The position numbers and the translations under genes are program-made. Positions 52,757-61,018 of a stretch of 64,000 nt of DNA are shown piece after piece. Within the stretch, counting starts at the first letter, position 1; each line of letters begins with the position of its first letter. The notes under the pieces are model-generated. The model was not told the origin of the DNA and made no database searches. It saw only the letters and a program-made list of their open reading frames with translations. Source of the stretch: JACDCA01 sp963810305 (GTDB lineage: Bacteria > Acidobacteriota > Vicinamibacteria > Vicinamibacterales > 2-12-FULL-66-21); the NCBI GenBank assembly GCA_963810305.1, contig CAWEMY010000011.1:558001-622000 (forward strand), read 5' to 3'.

Positions 52757-53248
52757 GTTCCCAAGTGTCTCGATGATTCGCTCGGCGACCTCTTCGGCGT
52801 GGAGGCCGGACGCGCTGATGCGGACGTGCGCGGCGCTGTAAGCGGTGGTCCGCAAGGCGAATAGACGCTCCATTGTTACCCGGTCCGCGGCGAGCGGGCG
52901 GCGGCCATCGTTGGGAATGCGGGCCACGAGCTCGTCGAAGGGAACGTCCAGCCAGACTGACACGCCGTCAATGTTAATCGCGGTCCGGTTCTCCGGCTCC
53001 ATGAACGTTCCTCCGCCCGTCGCCACGACAACATGCCGCAGCGGGAGCAGCAGGCGGAGAATGTCCCGTTCGGCCGATCGAAAGTATGCCTCTCCCTGCT
53101 TCGCAAAGATATCCGCGATGGGACGGCGTTCCCGCGCTTCGATCAGCTCGTCGACATCTTCGGCGCGCCATTGAAGCCGGGCCGCCAGGGCGCGCGCCAC
53201 CGTCGTCTTGCCCGCCGCCATGAATCCGATCAGGTAAATCTTATCCAT
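52733..53248 (-). CDS. aroK: Shikimate kinase
   Basis: Shikimate kinase phosphorylates shikimate in the chorismate pathway. The 171-residue protein has Walker A GFMAAGKTT, the shikimate-binding DVDELIE and FRSAERD, the GGGTF loop, and LID region residues (RRPLAAD). Its last residues (RRLPTND) and stop are encoded by the heptamer array. ATG 53248 is nine bases from the dispersed 28-nt repeat. aroA lies upstream on the same strand. Confidence 0.93.
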   Translation of the reverse strand: MDKIYLIGFMAAGKTTVARALAARLQWRAEDVDELIEARERRPIADIFAKQGEAYFRSAERDILRLLLPLRHVVVATGGGTFMEPENRTAINIDGVSVWLDVPFDELVARIPNDGRRPLAADRVTMERLFALRTTAYSAAHVRISASGLHAEEVAERIIETLGNRRLPTND

Positions 53249-53256
53249 TGTCTTAT

Positions 53257-53284
53257 CGGCGGGGCCCCCTGCACCCCGCCTGGC
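53257..53284. repeat. 28-nt dispersed repeat, copy 2 (between aroA and aroK)
   Basis: This block is identical to 39351-39378 over 28 bases. The stem GGCGGGG/CCCCGCC would sit only about eight bases before the aroK start codon, where the ribosome-binding site should be. The bases on the aroA side (CACTCGCTTTCGCTCCG) also resemble the tail of copy 1. Confidence 0.85.
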
Positions 53285-53316
53285 GGCCTTCACTCGCTTT
53301 CGCTCCGTTCCGGCCG

Positions 53317-54648
53317 CTATGGAACGGTAATGTGTCGCAGGGTCTCGAAGAATTGCGGATATGACACCTCGACCGACGACGCGCCGAGCACGGTAACCGG
53401 CGCGTTGGCTCGTGTGGCCGCGATGGCAAAGGCCATCGCGAGGCGGTGGTCGCCGTGAGCATCCACCTCTGCTGCGTGCAACGGCCTCGACTCGATGGTA
53501 AAGCCGTCCTCGAATTCTTCGACGGCCGCGCCCATCGCACGAAACCCGGCTGCCAGTGCGGAAATGCGATCGCTTTCCTTGACGCGGAGTTCGGCTGCGC
53601 CTCGCACCGTCATCGCTCTGCCCGCAGGCATCATCGCAGCCAGCGCCGCGAGGGCCGGAATCTCGTCGATGACCGCCGGCACTTCGCTCGGTGAAATCTC
53701 GAAGCTCCGCGGCTCGCCAGCAGAGACGACCATGCGGCCGCGCGGTTCAGGACCGACATCGGCCTCAGCCTGCGTGGACACGTCCGTCCCCGCGCGTCGA
53801 AGCAGGTCGATGAGGGCAATGCGGGTCGGATTGAGGCCGACGTTCTCGATCTCGACACGGCCCGATGGAGTGCCGGCAGCGAGCGCACACCAGAACGCCG
53901 CTCCCGAGATATCTCCGGGCACTTCCAGCGATTGGCCAGACAACTTCTGACCCCCGTCGAGCCGAATCGAGTTCACCGTTCGTTCGACCCGTACGCCGAA
54001 CGTCTCGAGCGCACGTTCCGTGTGGTCGCGTGTCGGCGCCGTTTCGATCACCTCGGTCGTCCCCTCGGCGAAAAGCGCGGCGAGCAGTACGCAGCTTTTC
54101 ACCTGCGCGCTTGGGACTTCAGGAGTATGTGAAATCGCGTGCAACGGCGCACCATCGATCACGAGCGGCGGAAATCCGGCGCTGGACGTGACCGTCGCCC
54201 CCATGCGGGTCAATGGTTCGATGATCCGCCGCATCGGCCGGCGCTGCAGAGATTGATCCCCGCTCAGCGTCGCCGTAAAGCGCTGCCCGGCGAGGATCCC
54301 GGCAAGCAGACGCATCGTCGTTCCGGAGTTTCTTGCGTCGAGTGTCTGGTCTGGCGCCGCAAAGCCGTTACGGCCGCGCCCCTCGATAACAATTTTGTTG
54401 TTTTCAATCGTCACGCCGACGCCGAGGAGGCGAAGGCACTCGAGCGTAGCGGCACAATCTGCGCCGGGGGAGTAGCCGGCAATCGCGGATTTGCCGTCGG
54501 CAAGGGCCGCGAGCATCGCGTATCGATGCGAGATGGATTTGTCGCCGGGGACGGAGACGCGCCCTTCGGCCCGGGAGATCGGCGAGATCCGTGCCCGGTC
54601 GGCGGCCGCACGCATTCGGTGGACTATAACATTCGCCTTCGCCGTCAT
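53317..54648 (-). CDS. aroA: 3-phosphoshikimate 1-carboxyvinyltransferase (EPSP synthase)
   Basis: The enzyme joins shikimate-3-phosphate and phosphoenolpyruvate. Visible motifs are SVPGDKSISHRYAML at the N terminus, LDARNSGTTMRLLAG, GDQSLQRRPM, and in the C-terminal domain ELRVKESDRISALAAGF and DHRLAMAFAI. The 443-residue length from ATG 54648 is normal; the frame stays open further upstream, but that would overlap the divergent gene. Confidence 0.95.
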   Translation of the reverse strand: MTAKANVIVHRMRAAADRARISPISRAEGRVSVPGDKSISHRYAMLAALADGKSAIAGYSPGADCAATLECLRLLGVGVTIENNKIVIEGRGRNGFAAPDQTLDARNSGTTMRLLAGILAGQRFTATLSGDQSLQRRPMRRIIEPLTRMGATVTSSAGFPPLVIDGAPLHAISHTPEVPSAQVKSCVLLAALFAEGTTEVIETAPTRDHTERALETFGVRVERTVNSIRLDGGQKLSGQSLEVPGDISGAAFWCALAAGTPSGRVEIENVGLNPTRIALIDLLRRAGTDVSTQAEADVGPEPRGRMVVSAGEPRSFEISPSEVPAVIDEIPALAALAAMMPAGRAMTVRGAAELRVKESDRISALAAGFRAMGAAVEEFEDGFTIESRPLHAAEVDAHGDHRLAMAFAIAATRANAPVTVLGASSVEVSYPQFFETLRHITVP

Positions 54649-54675
54649 TTCCGGTTTAGTATCTAGGACATTCCT

Positions 54676-55119
54676 ATGCTGGCGCGTGGCGGAACGATCC
54701 GCCTGCAGATCCCGAGTAACTACGAGCTGCTGGACCTCATTCAGCTTGTCTGCGACCGGCTGGCGGCACTCGCTGCCCTCGACGAGGACGCCGTCCACTG
54801 GATCGGTGTCGCGGTTCGCGAGTCAGTGATCAACGCGATCAAGCACGGCAACCGTGAAGAGTACGACAAGCTCGTTACCGTGGAGTTTTCGTTGACGCCC
54901 GTCGCGACACCCACGGAATTCACCGTGCGCGTGCTCGATCAGGGCCAGGGCTTTGATCCGGGCGGGGTTGCCGACCCGCTGGCGCCCGAGAACATCCTGA
55001 AGTCGAGCGGCCGCGGCATCTTCTTCATGCGGAGCTTCATGGACGACGTCGTGCTGCAGCGCGCGTCTGAAGGGGGCATGGAAGTTCGCATGGTGAAGAA
55101 ACTCGCCGCCGGTGCCTGA
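54676..55119 (+). CDS. RsbW-like ATP-binding anti-sigma factor/serine kinase
   Basis: The 147-residue protein is a single GHKL ATPase domain: N-box VRESVINAIKHGN, G1 box VLDQGQGFDP, G2 box SSGRGIFFMRSFMD. No dimerisation histidine domain is present, which fits RsbW/SpoIIAB-type anti-sigma kinases of partner-switching systems. The partner anti-anti-sigma factor is not in the window. It overlaps suhB by eight bases. Confidence 0.87.
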   Translation: MLARGGTIRLQIPSNYELLDLIQLVCDRLAALAALDEDAVHWIGVAVRESVINAIKHGNREEYDKLVTVEFSLTPVATPTEFTVRVLDQGQGFDPGGVADPLAPENILKSSGRGIFFMRSFMDDVVLQRASEGGMEVRMVKKLAAGA

Positions 55120-55942
55120 CACCCTCCCGCCAATCTATCTCGCGACGGCCATCGAAGCCGTCATCCGCGCCGGCGATCTTCAGATGGCGCACTTCGGCCG
55201 GCAGATGCGCGTCGACAAGAAAGGGACGATCGATCTGGTGACCGAGATCGATCTGCAGGTCGAACGCGAGTTTCGGGCGATGATCGCCGACCGTTTTCCC
55301 GGCCACGTCGTTCTTGGTGAGGAGTTCTCGCGCGCGGAGGAGCGCGGCCAGGCCGCCGAGTTCCGCTGGGTGCTGGATCCCATCGACGGCACCACGAACT
55401 TCGCCCACGGTTTGCCCATCTTCTGTGCGTCCCTCGCGCTCGAGGTCAACGGCGAAGCGGTCGCCGGCGCGGTCTACGATCCGAATCGTCGCGAACTGTT
55501 CACGGCGCAACGAGACCTCGGGGCGTGGCTGAACGGCATGCCGCTTCGAGTCTCCACCGCAGAGACACTTCTCGACTCGCTTCTGGTCACCGGCTTTCAT
55601 TACAGCATCCACCAGGAGTCCGAAGAGCTGCTCGCGCTGTTCGGTGAGTTCATTACCCGGGCCCGAGCGGTCCGCCGGCTCGGAAGCGCGGCCCTCGACC
55701 TGTGTTACGTCGCAGCGGGGCGGTTCGACGGGTTCTGGGAGCAGAAGCTTCAGCCGTGGGATGTCTCGGCTGGAGCGCTGATCGTCGCCGAAGCCGGAGG
55801 CCGCGTGACCGGCGCATCCGGTGAGGCGTTCAGGTCGGACCTCGGCAGCGTCCTCGCCACCAACGGCAGAATCCACTCGGACATGGTCCACACCATCCAG
55901 GCGTTCACCGCCAGGTTCCGTGCTCGAAACTGGACGGAATGA
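55112..55942 (+). CDS. suhB: Inositol-1-monophosphatase family protein
   Basis: The 276-residue Mg-dependent phosphatase has LGEEFSRAEE, the metal motif VLDPIDGTTNFAHGLP and the C-terminal motif QPWDVSAGALIVAEAGG. It would dephosphorylate inositol phosphates or similar sugar phosphates; some homologues (SuhB) also bind the ribosomal RNA antitermination complex. GTG 55112 is inside the previous gene, suggesting coupling. Confidence 0.92.
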   Translation: MPDTLPPIYLATAIEAVIRAGDLQMAHFGRQMRVDKKGTIDLVTEIDLQVEREFRAMIADRFPGHVVLGEEFSRAEERGQAAEFRWVLDPIDGTTNFAHGLPIFCASLALEVNGEAVAGAVYDPNRRELFTAQRDLGAWLNGMPLRVSTAETLLDSLLVTGFHYSIHQESEELLALFGEFITRARAVRRLGSAALDLCYVAAGRFDGFWEQKLQPWDVSAGALIVAEAGGRVTGASGEAFRSDLGSVLATNGRIHSDMVHTIQAFTARFRARNWTE

Positions 55943-55974
55943 AATCCTGAGAGGACACTTACGCTGACACTGAC

Positions 55975-56054
55975 AACTCCTAACCTCTAACTTCTAACTC
56001 TAACTTCTAACCTCCGTCCTTTTAGGAGTTAGTAGTTAGATGTTAGAAGTTGGG
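55975..56054. repeat. Inverted heptamer array I, unit TAACTTC
   Basis: Heptamers TAACCTC, TAACTTC and TAACTC repeat from about 55976 to 56013. After a short loop (GTCCTTTT) the reverse complements (AGGAGTTAG, AGTTAG, GAAGTT) run to about 56052. The unit is the same as in array A, 55 kb away. Confidence 0.87.
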
Positions 56055-56099
56055 CCCGCTTGGCATCCTTCCTGCTCAGCCCGGATCCGGAGCGACACC

Positions 56100-56843
56100 A
56101 TGAAGACGACATTCTGGCGAGCATTTGCAGGTGCGATCGCGGCGGTTGCGATCATGACCCCCTCGTTGGCTGAGGCACAAATCACACGGGTCAGCGGGGC
56201 TGATACACGCCATTCGTTCGGCGTGAATCTCGGTGGGTTCTTTCCCAAAGGAGAAGATTCACGGGTCGAAGGAGACGTCCTGGTAGAGAACCGCAGCACG
56301 TTCATTTTCGACCTCGACGAGTTCAAGGGGTTCAGCTTCGGCGGCGAGTATCTGTTCGGCGTCACCGATCACATCGAAGTCGGGGCCGATGTGAGCTACT
56401 ACCAGAGTACGGCTCCAAGCGTCTACGATCCTTTTTTTGCGACACACGAAGACGGGCGCCTCATCGAGCAGGAGTTCAAGCTCCGCATCATCCCGGTGAC
56501 CGCGAGTGTCCGGTTCATTCCCACCGGCCGTAACTCCACCGTTCAGCCCTACTTCGGCATCGGCGTCGGAATACTGAATTGGCGCTACAGCGAAACCGGA
56601 GAGTTCGTGGACTTCTCCGACGACACGATCTTCCGGGAAAGTTACGTCGCCGATGGTACCGAGGTCTCGCCGGTCGTGATCGGCGGCCTGCGCTTCCTGG
56701 TGCAGGACGTCTGGACGGTAGGCGGCGAATTTCGCTGGCAGAAGGCCGACGCCGACACTGGTGGAGCCTCGGCCGGCTTTTTCGGCGACCGCGTCGATCT
56801 CGGCGGATGGACCGCGAACTTCAATCTCCACTTTCGGTTCTGA
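56100..56843 (+). CDS. Outer-membrane beta-barrel protein
   Basis: The 247-residue protein has a signal peptide (ending SLAEAQ). About eight amphipathic strands follow with aromatic girdles (FGVNLGGFFPKG, FSFGGEYLFGVTDHIEVGAD, VQPYFGIGVGILNWRY). The end NFNLHFRF carries the terminal Phe of an assembly signal. It resembles small OmpA/OmpW-like barrels; its role is unknown. GGAG precedes ATG 56100. Confidence 0.8.
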   Translation: MKTTFWRAFAGAIAAVAIMTPSLAEAQITRVSGADTRHSFGVNLGGFFPKGEDSRVEGDVLVENRSTFIFDLDEFKGFSFGGEYLFGVTDHIEVGADVSYYQSTAPSVYDPFFATHEDGRLIEQEFKLRIIPVTASVRFIPTGRNSTVQPYFGIGVGILNWRYSETGEFVDFSDDTIFRESYVADGTEVSPVVIGGLRFLVQDVWTVGGEFRWQKADADTGGASAGFFGDRVDLGGWTANFNLHFRF

Positions 56844-56867
56844 GTGGCTGAACGAGCCGACGGCTTT

Positions 56868-56952
56868 CGGCACGAAGACACGAGGACCACTAAGAGCACG
56901 AAGCAAACCCTAAATGTTTGTGTTCTTCTTTGTGGCCTTAGTGATCTTGGTG
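56868..56952. repeat. Inverted short-period array at a convergent gene junction, possible two-way terminator
   Basis: The words CACGAAGA, CACGAGGAC, CACTAAGAG and CACGAAGC (period about 8-9 nt, 56868-56910) are mirrored by TTCTTTGTGG, CCTTAGTGATC and TTGGTGTCATTGTG (56916-56952). They can pair into a hairpin of roughly 35 bp with mismatches. It lies exactly between the stops of two convergent genes. Confidence 0.65.
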
Positions 56953-58455
56953 TCATTGTGTTGAAAACCGTCGGCCCGTTCCGTCACCGCTGGCTCGATA
57001 CAAAGTGACTCCTCCTCCCTCTGCCACTCTCTCGAATCCATTCAGCCATCGGTCGCGCTTGGACGCGCGATAGAGCACGTCGCCACCTTCCGCCTGTTCC
57101 TCGATCACGATCCAGCCGACACGCCCTGCTGGACCGAGCATCGCGAATTCCCATGGCTTGCCGTTGCCTTCGTGCAGAAAATCCTTGATGTCGAAGCCGA
57201 TCGACGAGAGGTCGTGCATGTAATGCCCGAGCGATCCCATGCTCATCATGATGGTGGCACCGTCGTAGTGGCTTTGAAGATAGCTGGTGACCGCGCGGCG
57301 CCCCGTCATGGCCGCAGCTTCGCGCTGCGATTCACGAACGAGTGGCGCGTTGCGATCGAGCGGCGTCGCTTCGCGGACCACCATCAGCAGCAGCAACAAG
57401 GCGGCGATCGGTTGAATTCGTCGGTGCACCACACTGATCCCCGCCGCAGCGAGCGCGGCAGCGGCGACGACCAGCGGCAGGTCGTATCTGATGCGAAACG
57501 GGTGCCCCTGAAGGTACGCGGCCATGGGGAGGGCCGCGGCGGCGCCCAGCGCGAGCAGCAGCGCCAGTGACGAGCGCGCGGTCGAGCGGAGTGCGGCAAC
57601 CACTACCGCTGCCGCGCCGGCATAACCAGCCCAGACCAGAGCACGGCCTGACAGTTGCCGCAACCCGTCATCGATCTGCCGCCAGGCCTCGGCCGGATTG
57701 CCGATCGCCTCGACGTTCTCCGGTACGAAGAATCCGCCCTTGACGAACCAGTCGCCAACGACCCAGCGGCTGTTGACGGTGAAGACGAGAATGGCTATCG
57801 CCGGCCAGAGTGCGAGCCAGGCACTGGCGCGGAGAGTCGCGCGAGCCGGATGCCCGCGCCGGAGCAGCAGTACGCTGGCGAGCACCACGACGGCGCCGGT
57901 GATCGCCCACGCCTCGTACCGCGTCAGACAGGCAGCCGCCAGTACCGCCCCGGCGGCCGACGGTGTGCGCGCAGGAAAGTCGTCCAGCCATCGGGCGGTC
58001 GCCGCAACTGCCAGGAATGAGAGACCGAACAGCAGCGGCTCGGTCATCGGCGTGCTCTGCAAGTACAGGACGTTCGGGTTCAGGATGATCAACGCCGCGC
58101 CGGTCAGCGCACCGGTCAGCGAACCAGTGAGGCGGAGCAGCAGTGAGGCCAGCGCCCCGGTCGCGAGCGCGAGCGACCCGACTGAGATGGCAATGCCTGA
58201 AGCGCCGCTCCGATACCAGGCGTCCACCTGCACCGGCAGCATGTTGAGGACATGCGGCAGCGGCAGCCAGATCGCGCCGATCTGCTGCCAGCCAGGCGTC
58301 AGGCTGTCGAAAATGCGCCGGGCGACGACCAGATGCGCGCGGGCATCGTAGTGGGTAAGCGTGAGACCGAGCCGCGCGTAGTAGATGGCTGCGGCGGCGC
58401 CGACGATCGCGGTCGCAGCGGCGATGAAGATCGCCGTACGCGTATGTCTGGCCAG
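56953..58455 (-). CDS. GT-C-type membrane glycosyltransferase, start codon not canonical
   Basis: This roughly 500-residue protein has ten or more membrane helices, the N-terminal loop LTLTHYDARAHLVVARRIFD with the catalytic-type Asp, GAIWLPLPHVLNM, and TRYEAWAITGAVVVLAS. A C-terminal periplasmic domain follows (MGSLGHYMHDLSSIG). This is the ArnT/PMT-like GT-C design using polyprenyl-phosphate sugars. Upstream of ATG 58242 the frame continues through the conserved first helix and loop to CTG 58455, with no ATG, GTG or TTG. Either CTG is used or a base error hides the start. Confidence 0.75.
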   Translation of the reverse strand: MARHTRTAIFIAAATAIVGAAAAIYYARLGLTLTHYDARAHLVVARRIFDSLTPGWQQIGAIWLPLPHVLNMLPVQVDAWYRSGASGIAISVGSLALATGALASLLLRLTGSLTGALTGAALIILNPNVLYLQSTPMTEPLLFGLSFLAVAATARWLDDFPARTPSAAGAVLAAACLTRYEAWAITGAVVVLASVLLLRRGHPARATLRASAWLALWPAIAILVFTVNSRWVVGDWFVKGGFFVPENVEAIGNPAEAWRQIDDGLRQLSGRALVWAGYAGAAAVVVAALRSTARSSLALLLALGAAAALPMAAYLQGHPFRIRYDLPLVVAAAALAAAGISVVHRRIQPIAALLLLLMVVREATPLDRNAPLVRESQREAAAMTGRRAVTSYLQSHYDGATIMMSMGSLGHYMHDLSSIGFDIKDFLHEGNGKPWEFAMLGPAGRVGWIVIEEQAEGGDVLYRASKRDRWLNGFERVAEGGGVTLYRASGDGTGRRFSTQ

Positions 58456-58481
58456 GGCGCGTCTAGTCTACACTCTCAACG

Positions 58482-59096
58482 ATGTCGCGCTTCCTCGGCT
58501 GGGTGCAGGGCGTCGCCGTAGCACTTGGCGGGCCGGGCCTCTTTGTCATTTCGTTTCTCGATTCCTCCTTCCTGTCGTTTCCGGAAGTCACCGACGTCCT
58601 GATCATTCTGCTCGTCGCCAAGCACCCGGAACGCTTTCTCTGGTACACCGCGCTCCCCACCATTGGATCAATTGCCGGCTGTTACGTCCTCTATGCGCTC
58701 GCCCGGCGCGGGGGAGAGGCGTTCATGCGGAAGCGGCTTCGCGGCAGTCACGTCGACCGCGCGTTCGCCGTGTTCAGGAAGTACGGGCTCCTCGCGGTCG
58801 CGATCCCATCCATCCTGCCGCCGCCGGTGCCCTTCAAGATCTTCGTGTTGACGGCCGGCGCCGCCCGCGTCCGGCCGCTCGACTTCCTCGTGGCTGTCTC
58901 CATCGGCCGTGGCGTCCGATACTTCGGGGAAGGCCTGCTCGCCCTCTGGTACGGGGAGTGGGCGCTCGATTTCCTGAAATCGAACGCGAGAGTCGTGTCC
59001 CTGTGGCTGGCCGCCATCGTTGCGATCGCCGCCATCGCGTGGATGTGGTGGTCGCGCCGTCGGCGCGTTGACGCGTCGGCTGGAAGCTCTGTATAA
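58482..59096 (+). CDS. DedA/VTT-family membrane protein
   Basis: The 204-residue protein has four or five membrane helices and the VTT-domain motifs FLDSSFLSFPEVTDVLII, YVLYALARRGGEAFMRKR and IPSILPPPVPFKIFVLTAG. The family is implicated in lipid flipping (undecaprenyl phosphate or phosphatidylethanolamine recycling). It would fit beside polyprenyl-dependent glycosyltransferases. Its last codons contain the promoter for the next gene. Confidence 0.88.
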   Translation: MSRFLGWVQGVAVALGGPGLFVISFLDSSFLSFPEVTDVLIILLVAKHPERFLWYTALPTIGSIAGCYVLYALARRGGEAFMRKRLRGSHVDRAFAVFRKYGLLAVAIPSILPPPVPFKIFVLTAGAARVRPLDFLVAVSIGRGVRYFGEGLLALWYGEWALDFLKSNARVVSLWLAAIVAIAAIAWMWWSRRRRVDASAGSSV

Positions 59097-59097
59097 T
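59068..59097 (+). promoter_or_regulatory. Sigma-70-type promoter of the GT2 glycosyltransferase, inside the end of the DedA-like gene
   Basis: TTGACG (59068-59073) and a perfect TATAAT (59092-59097) are 18 bases apart. The TAA stop codon of the DedA-like gene is part of the TATAAT box. Transcription should begin near 59104. Confidence 0.7.
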
Positions 59098-59112
59098 CAA
59101 TCGTTTACAGCA

Positions 59113-60120
59113 TTGAGGATCCTCCCTGAGATCTCCATCGTGGTGCCCGTGCGCAACGAGTCTCCCAACGTACGACCGTTGTACGTGGCGCTGACCGATG
59201 CACTGGAAAAGTACGGGCGTCCCTACGAGATCATCGTCGTCGACGATGGCAGCCGCGATGACACGTTCACGCTGCTGGCCGAGCTGCAGGCGCAGGACCC
59301 CCGGTTGCGGGTGATTCGCTTTCGGCGCAACTTCGGGCAGACCGCCGCATTTGCTGCCGGATTTGCCCACGCACGCGGCGGGTTCATCGTCACATGTGAC
59401 GGCGACCTTCAAAACGATCCCAGGGACATTCCCGCGATGGTCGACATTGCCCGAGCCGGGCCCGACATTGTCGCCGGGTGGAGGAAGGACCGGAAGGACG
59501 CGTTTCTGAGTCGCCGTCTGCCGTCGATGATCGCCAACGCGATCATCTCGTTCGCCACCGGCGTGAAGCTCCACGACTACGGCTGTTCGTTGAAAGTGTT
59601 CCGCGCCGAGGTCGTCAAGTCGATGCGGCTCTATGGCGAGATGCACCGTTTTCTGCCCGCGATAGCCGCCGAGCAGGGAGTGCAGATCGTGGAGCACATC
59701 GTCACGCACCACCCGCGGGTGCACGGTGTTTCCAAGTACGGCATCTCGCGGACGATCCGGGTCGTTCTGGATCTGATGACGGTCAAGTTCCTGAGCACCT
59801 ACTCCACGCGTCCGTTGCAGATGTTCGGTCCGGTCGGGCTCGCGATGGGACTCGCCGGCACCTTGGTCTGCGGCTACATGGTCTATTTGAAGATCGCGTA
59901 TAACCCGGGTATCGCCAACCGTCCGCTGCTGCAGCTCGGCGTCCTCCTGATACTCTTTGGCGGGCAGCTTCTGATGATGGGACTGCTCGGCGAAATGCAG
60001 GCGCGCACGTATCACGAATCCCAGAACAAACCGATTTACGTCATCCGTGAGATTCTCGAGACCGAGCTGCCGTCTCGCGAAGAGGAGAGAAGGAGGTCGG
60101 ACCGTGTCTGGATCTCCTGA
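59113..60120 (+). CDS. GT2 family glycosyltransferase with C-terminal membrane helices (DPM1/GtrB-like)
   Basis: The 335-residue protein has a GT-A domain (ISIVVPVRNESPNVRPL, IIVVDDGSRDDT, RVIRFRRNFGQTAAFAAGF, VTCDGDLQNDPRDIP). Two C-terminal helices follow (MFGPVGLAMGLAGTLVCGYM; LGVLLILFGGQLLMMG). It would transfer a sugar from a nucleotide to polyprenyl phosphate, making the donor used by the GT-C enzymes nearby. TTG 59113 is the only start compatible with the promoter and the first conserved strand; the leader is under 10 bases and lacks a Shine-Dalgarno sequence. Confidence 0.9.
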   Translation: MRILPEISIVVPVRNESPNVRPLYVALTDALEKYGRPYEIIVVDDGSRDDTFTLLAELQAQDPRLRVIRFRRNFGQTAAFAAGFAHARGGFIVTCDGDLQNDPRDIPAMVDIARAGPDIVAGWRKDRKDAFLSRRLPSMIANAIISFATGVKLHDYGCSLKVFRAEVVKSMRLYGEMHRFLPAIAAEQGVQIVEHIVTHHPRVHGVSKYGISRTIRVVLDLMTVKFLSTYSTRPLQMFGPVGLAMGLAGTLVCGYMVYLKIAYNPGIANRPLLQLGVLLILFGGQLLMMGLLGEMQARTYHESQNKPIYVIREILETELPSREEERRRSDRVWIS

Positions 60121-61018
60121 CGGGCCGGGAATACTCGCGCGCGTTCTGCCGTTCGTCTTAGCGGCGGTTCTGACCGCGTGTGGCGGCGGCACGCCGACCG
60201 CCCCTCAGCCTTCACCGCCGCCAACACCCCCTCCGCCGGTGCTGCCGCCGAGCAACGTCGCGCCGACAATCGAAACGATCGTCGCGCAGGGACGGCGTCA
60301 GCGGCAACCGCCGCGGTTCGCCGACCTGAAGGAAAGAATCGACGTCAGCGCGACGGTGAGCGACCCGGAGACGCCCATCGAGGAGCTGACGTTCCAGTGG
60401 ACTGCGACGGCCGGCACGTTCGACGGCACCGGCAAGACAGTCGCCTGGACCGCGCCTGATAGCGCGACGACACCGGCCAAGGTGACGATCACTCTCAAGA
60501 TCGTCGAGAACTACGGGCATCCCGGTCAGCCGAAAAACTTCTCTCACGAGGTGACCTCGAGCGTGGAAATTGCTCTCCACGACTCCACCAGCGAAGTGCG
60601 GCGCATGGCCGAGCAGTTCCTTATGGATTTTTCCGACACGAACATCAAGGACTGGCAATACATCATGCGCAACTTCAATGCTGGAGCCTGTCCGAGCCCT
60701 GCCGACGTCGAGGCCGAAAAGGAGGATGTCATCCGCCACTACACTGAATTCCAGATGATCAACTCCCGCATCGGCGACGGCAAGGTATCGGTGAGCTTCC
60801 GCAGCTTCTGTCCGTTCCGTGGCCGCCCGGGGGATGCGTGCGCGGTCGTTCCCGTGTACTGGGACTCGCAGAAGTTCCAGGGGAGCCGCAGCGTTGCCGA
60901 AGGGGAGGATTTCCTGGCCGCCGCGTACTCGACGAAGGACGCGCGGTGGTATCTGTGTTCCAGCGACTTCGAGGCGTTTGAGACACTGGCGCCTTCACAT
61001 TCCTCCTACGCGCGCTGA
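60104..61018 (+). CDS. Secreted lipoprotein with Ig-like domain
   Basis: The 304-residue protein has a lipobox LTAC (cleavage before Cys-Gly-Gly-Gly) and a proline-rich linker (PSPPPTPPPPVLPP). An Ig-like/PKD-type beta domain follows (IDVSATVSDPETPIEELTFQ, WTATAGTFDGTGKTVAWTAP), then a helical-beta domain with several Cys. AGGAGG seven bases before GTG 60104 fixes the start. It overlaps the GT2 gene by 17 bases and is followed directly by the GH-like gene. Confidence 0.75.
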   Translation: MSGSPDGPGILARVLPFVLAAVLTACGGGTPTAPQPSPPPTPPPPVLPPSNVAPTIETIVAQGRRQRQPPRFADLKERIDVSATVSDPETPIEELTFQWTATAGTFDGTGKTVAWTAPDSATTPAKVTITLKIVENYGHPGQPKNFSHEVTSSVEIALHDSTSEVRRMAEQFLMDFSDTNIKDWQYIMRNFNAGACPSPADVEAEKEDVIRHYTEFQMINSRIGDGKVSVSFRSFCPFRGRPGDACAVVPVYWDSQKFQGSRSVAEGEDFLAAAYSTKDARWYLCSSDFEAFETLAPSHSSYAR

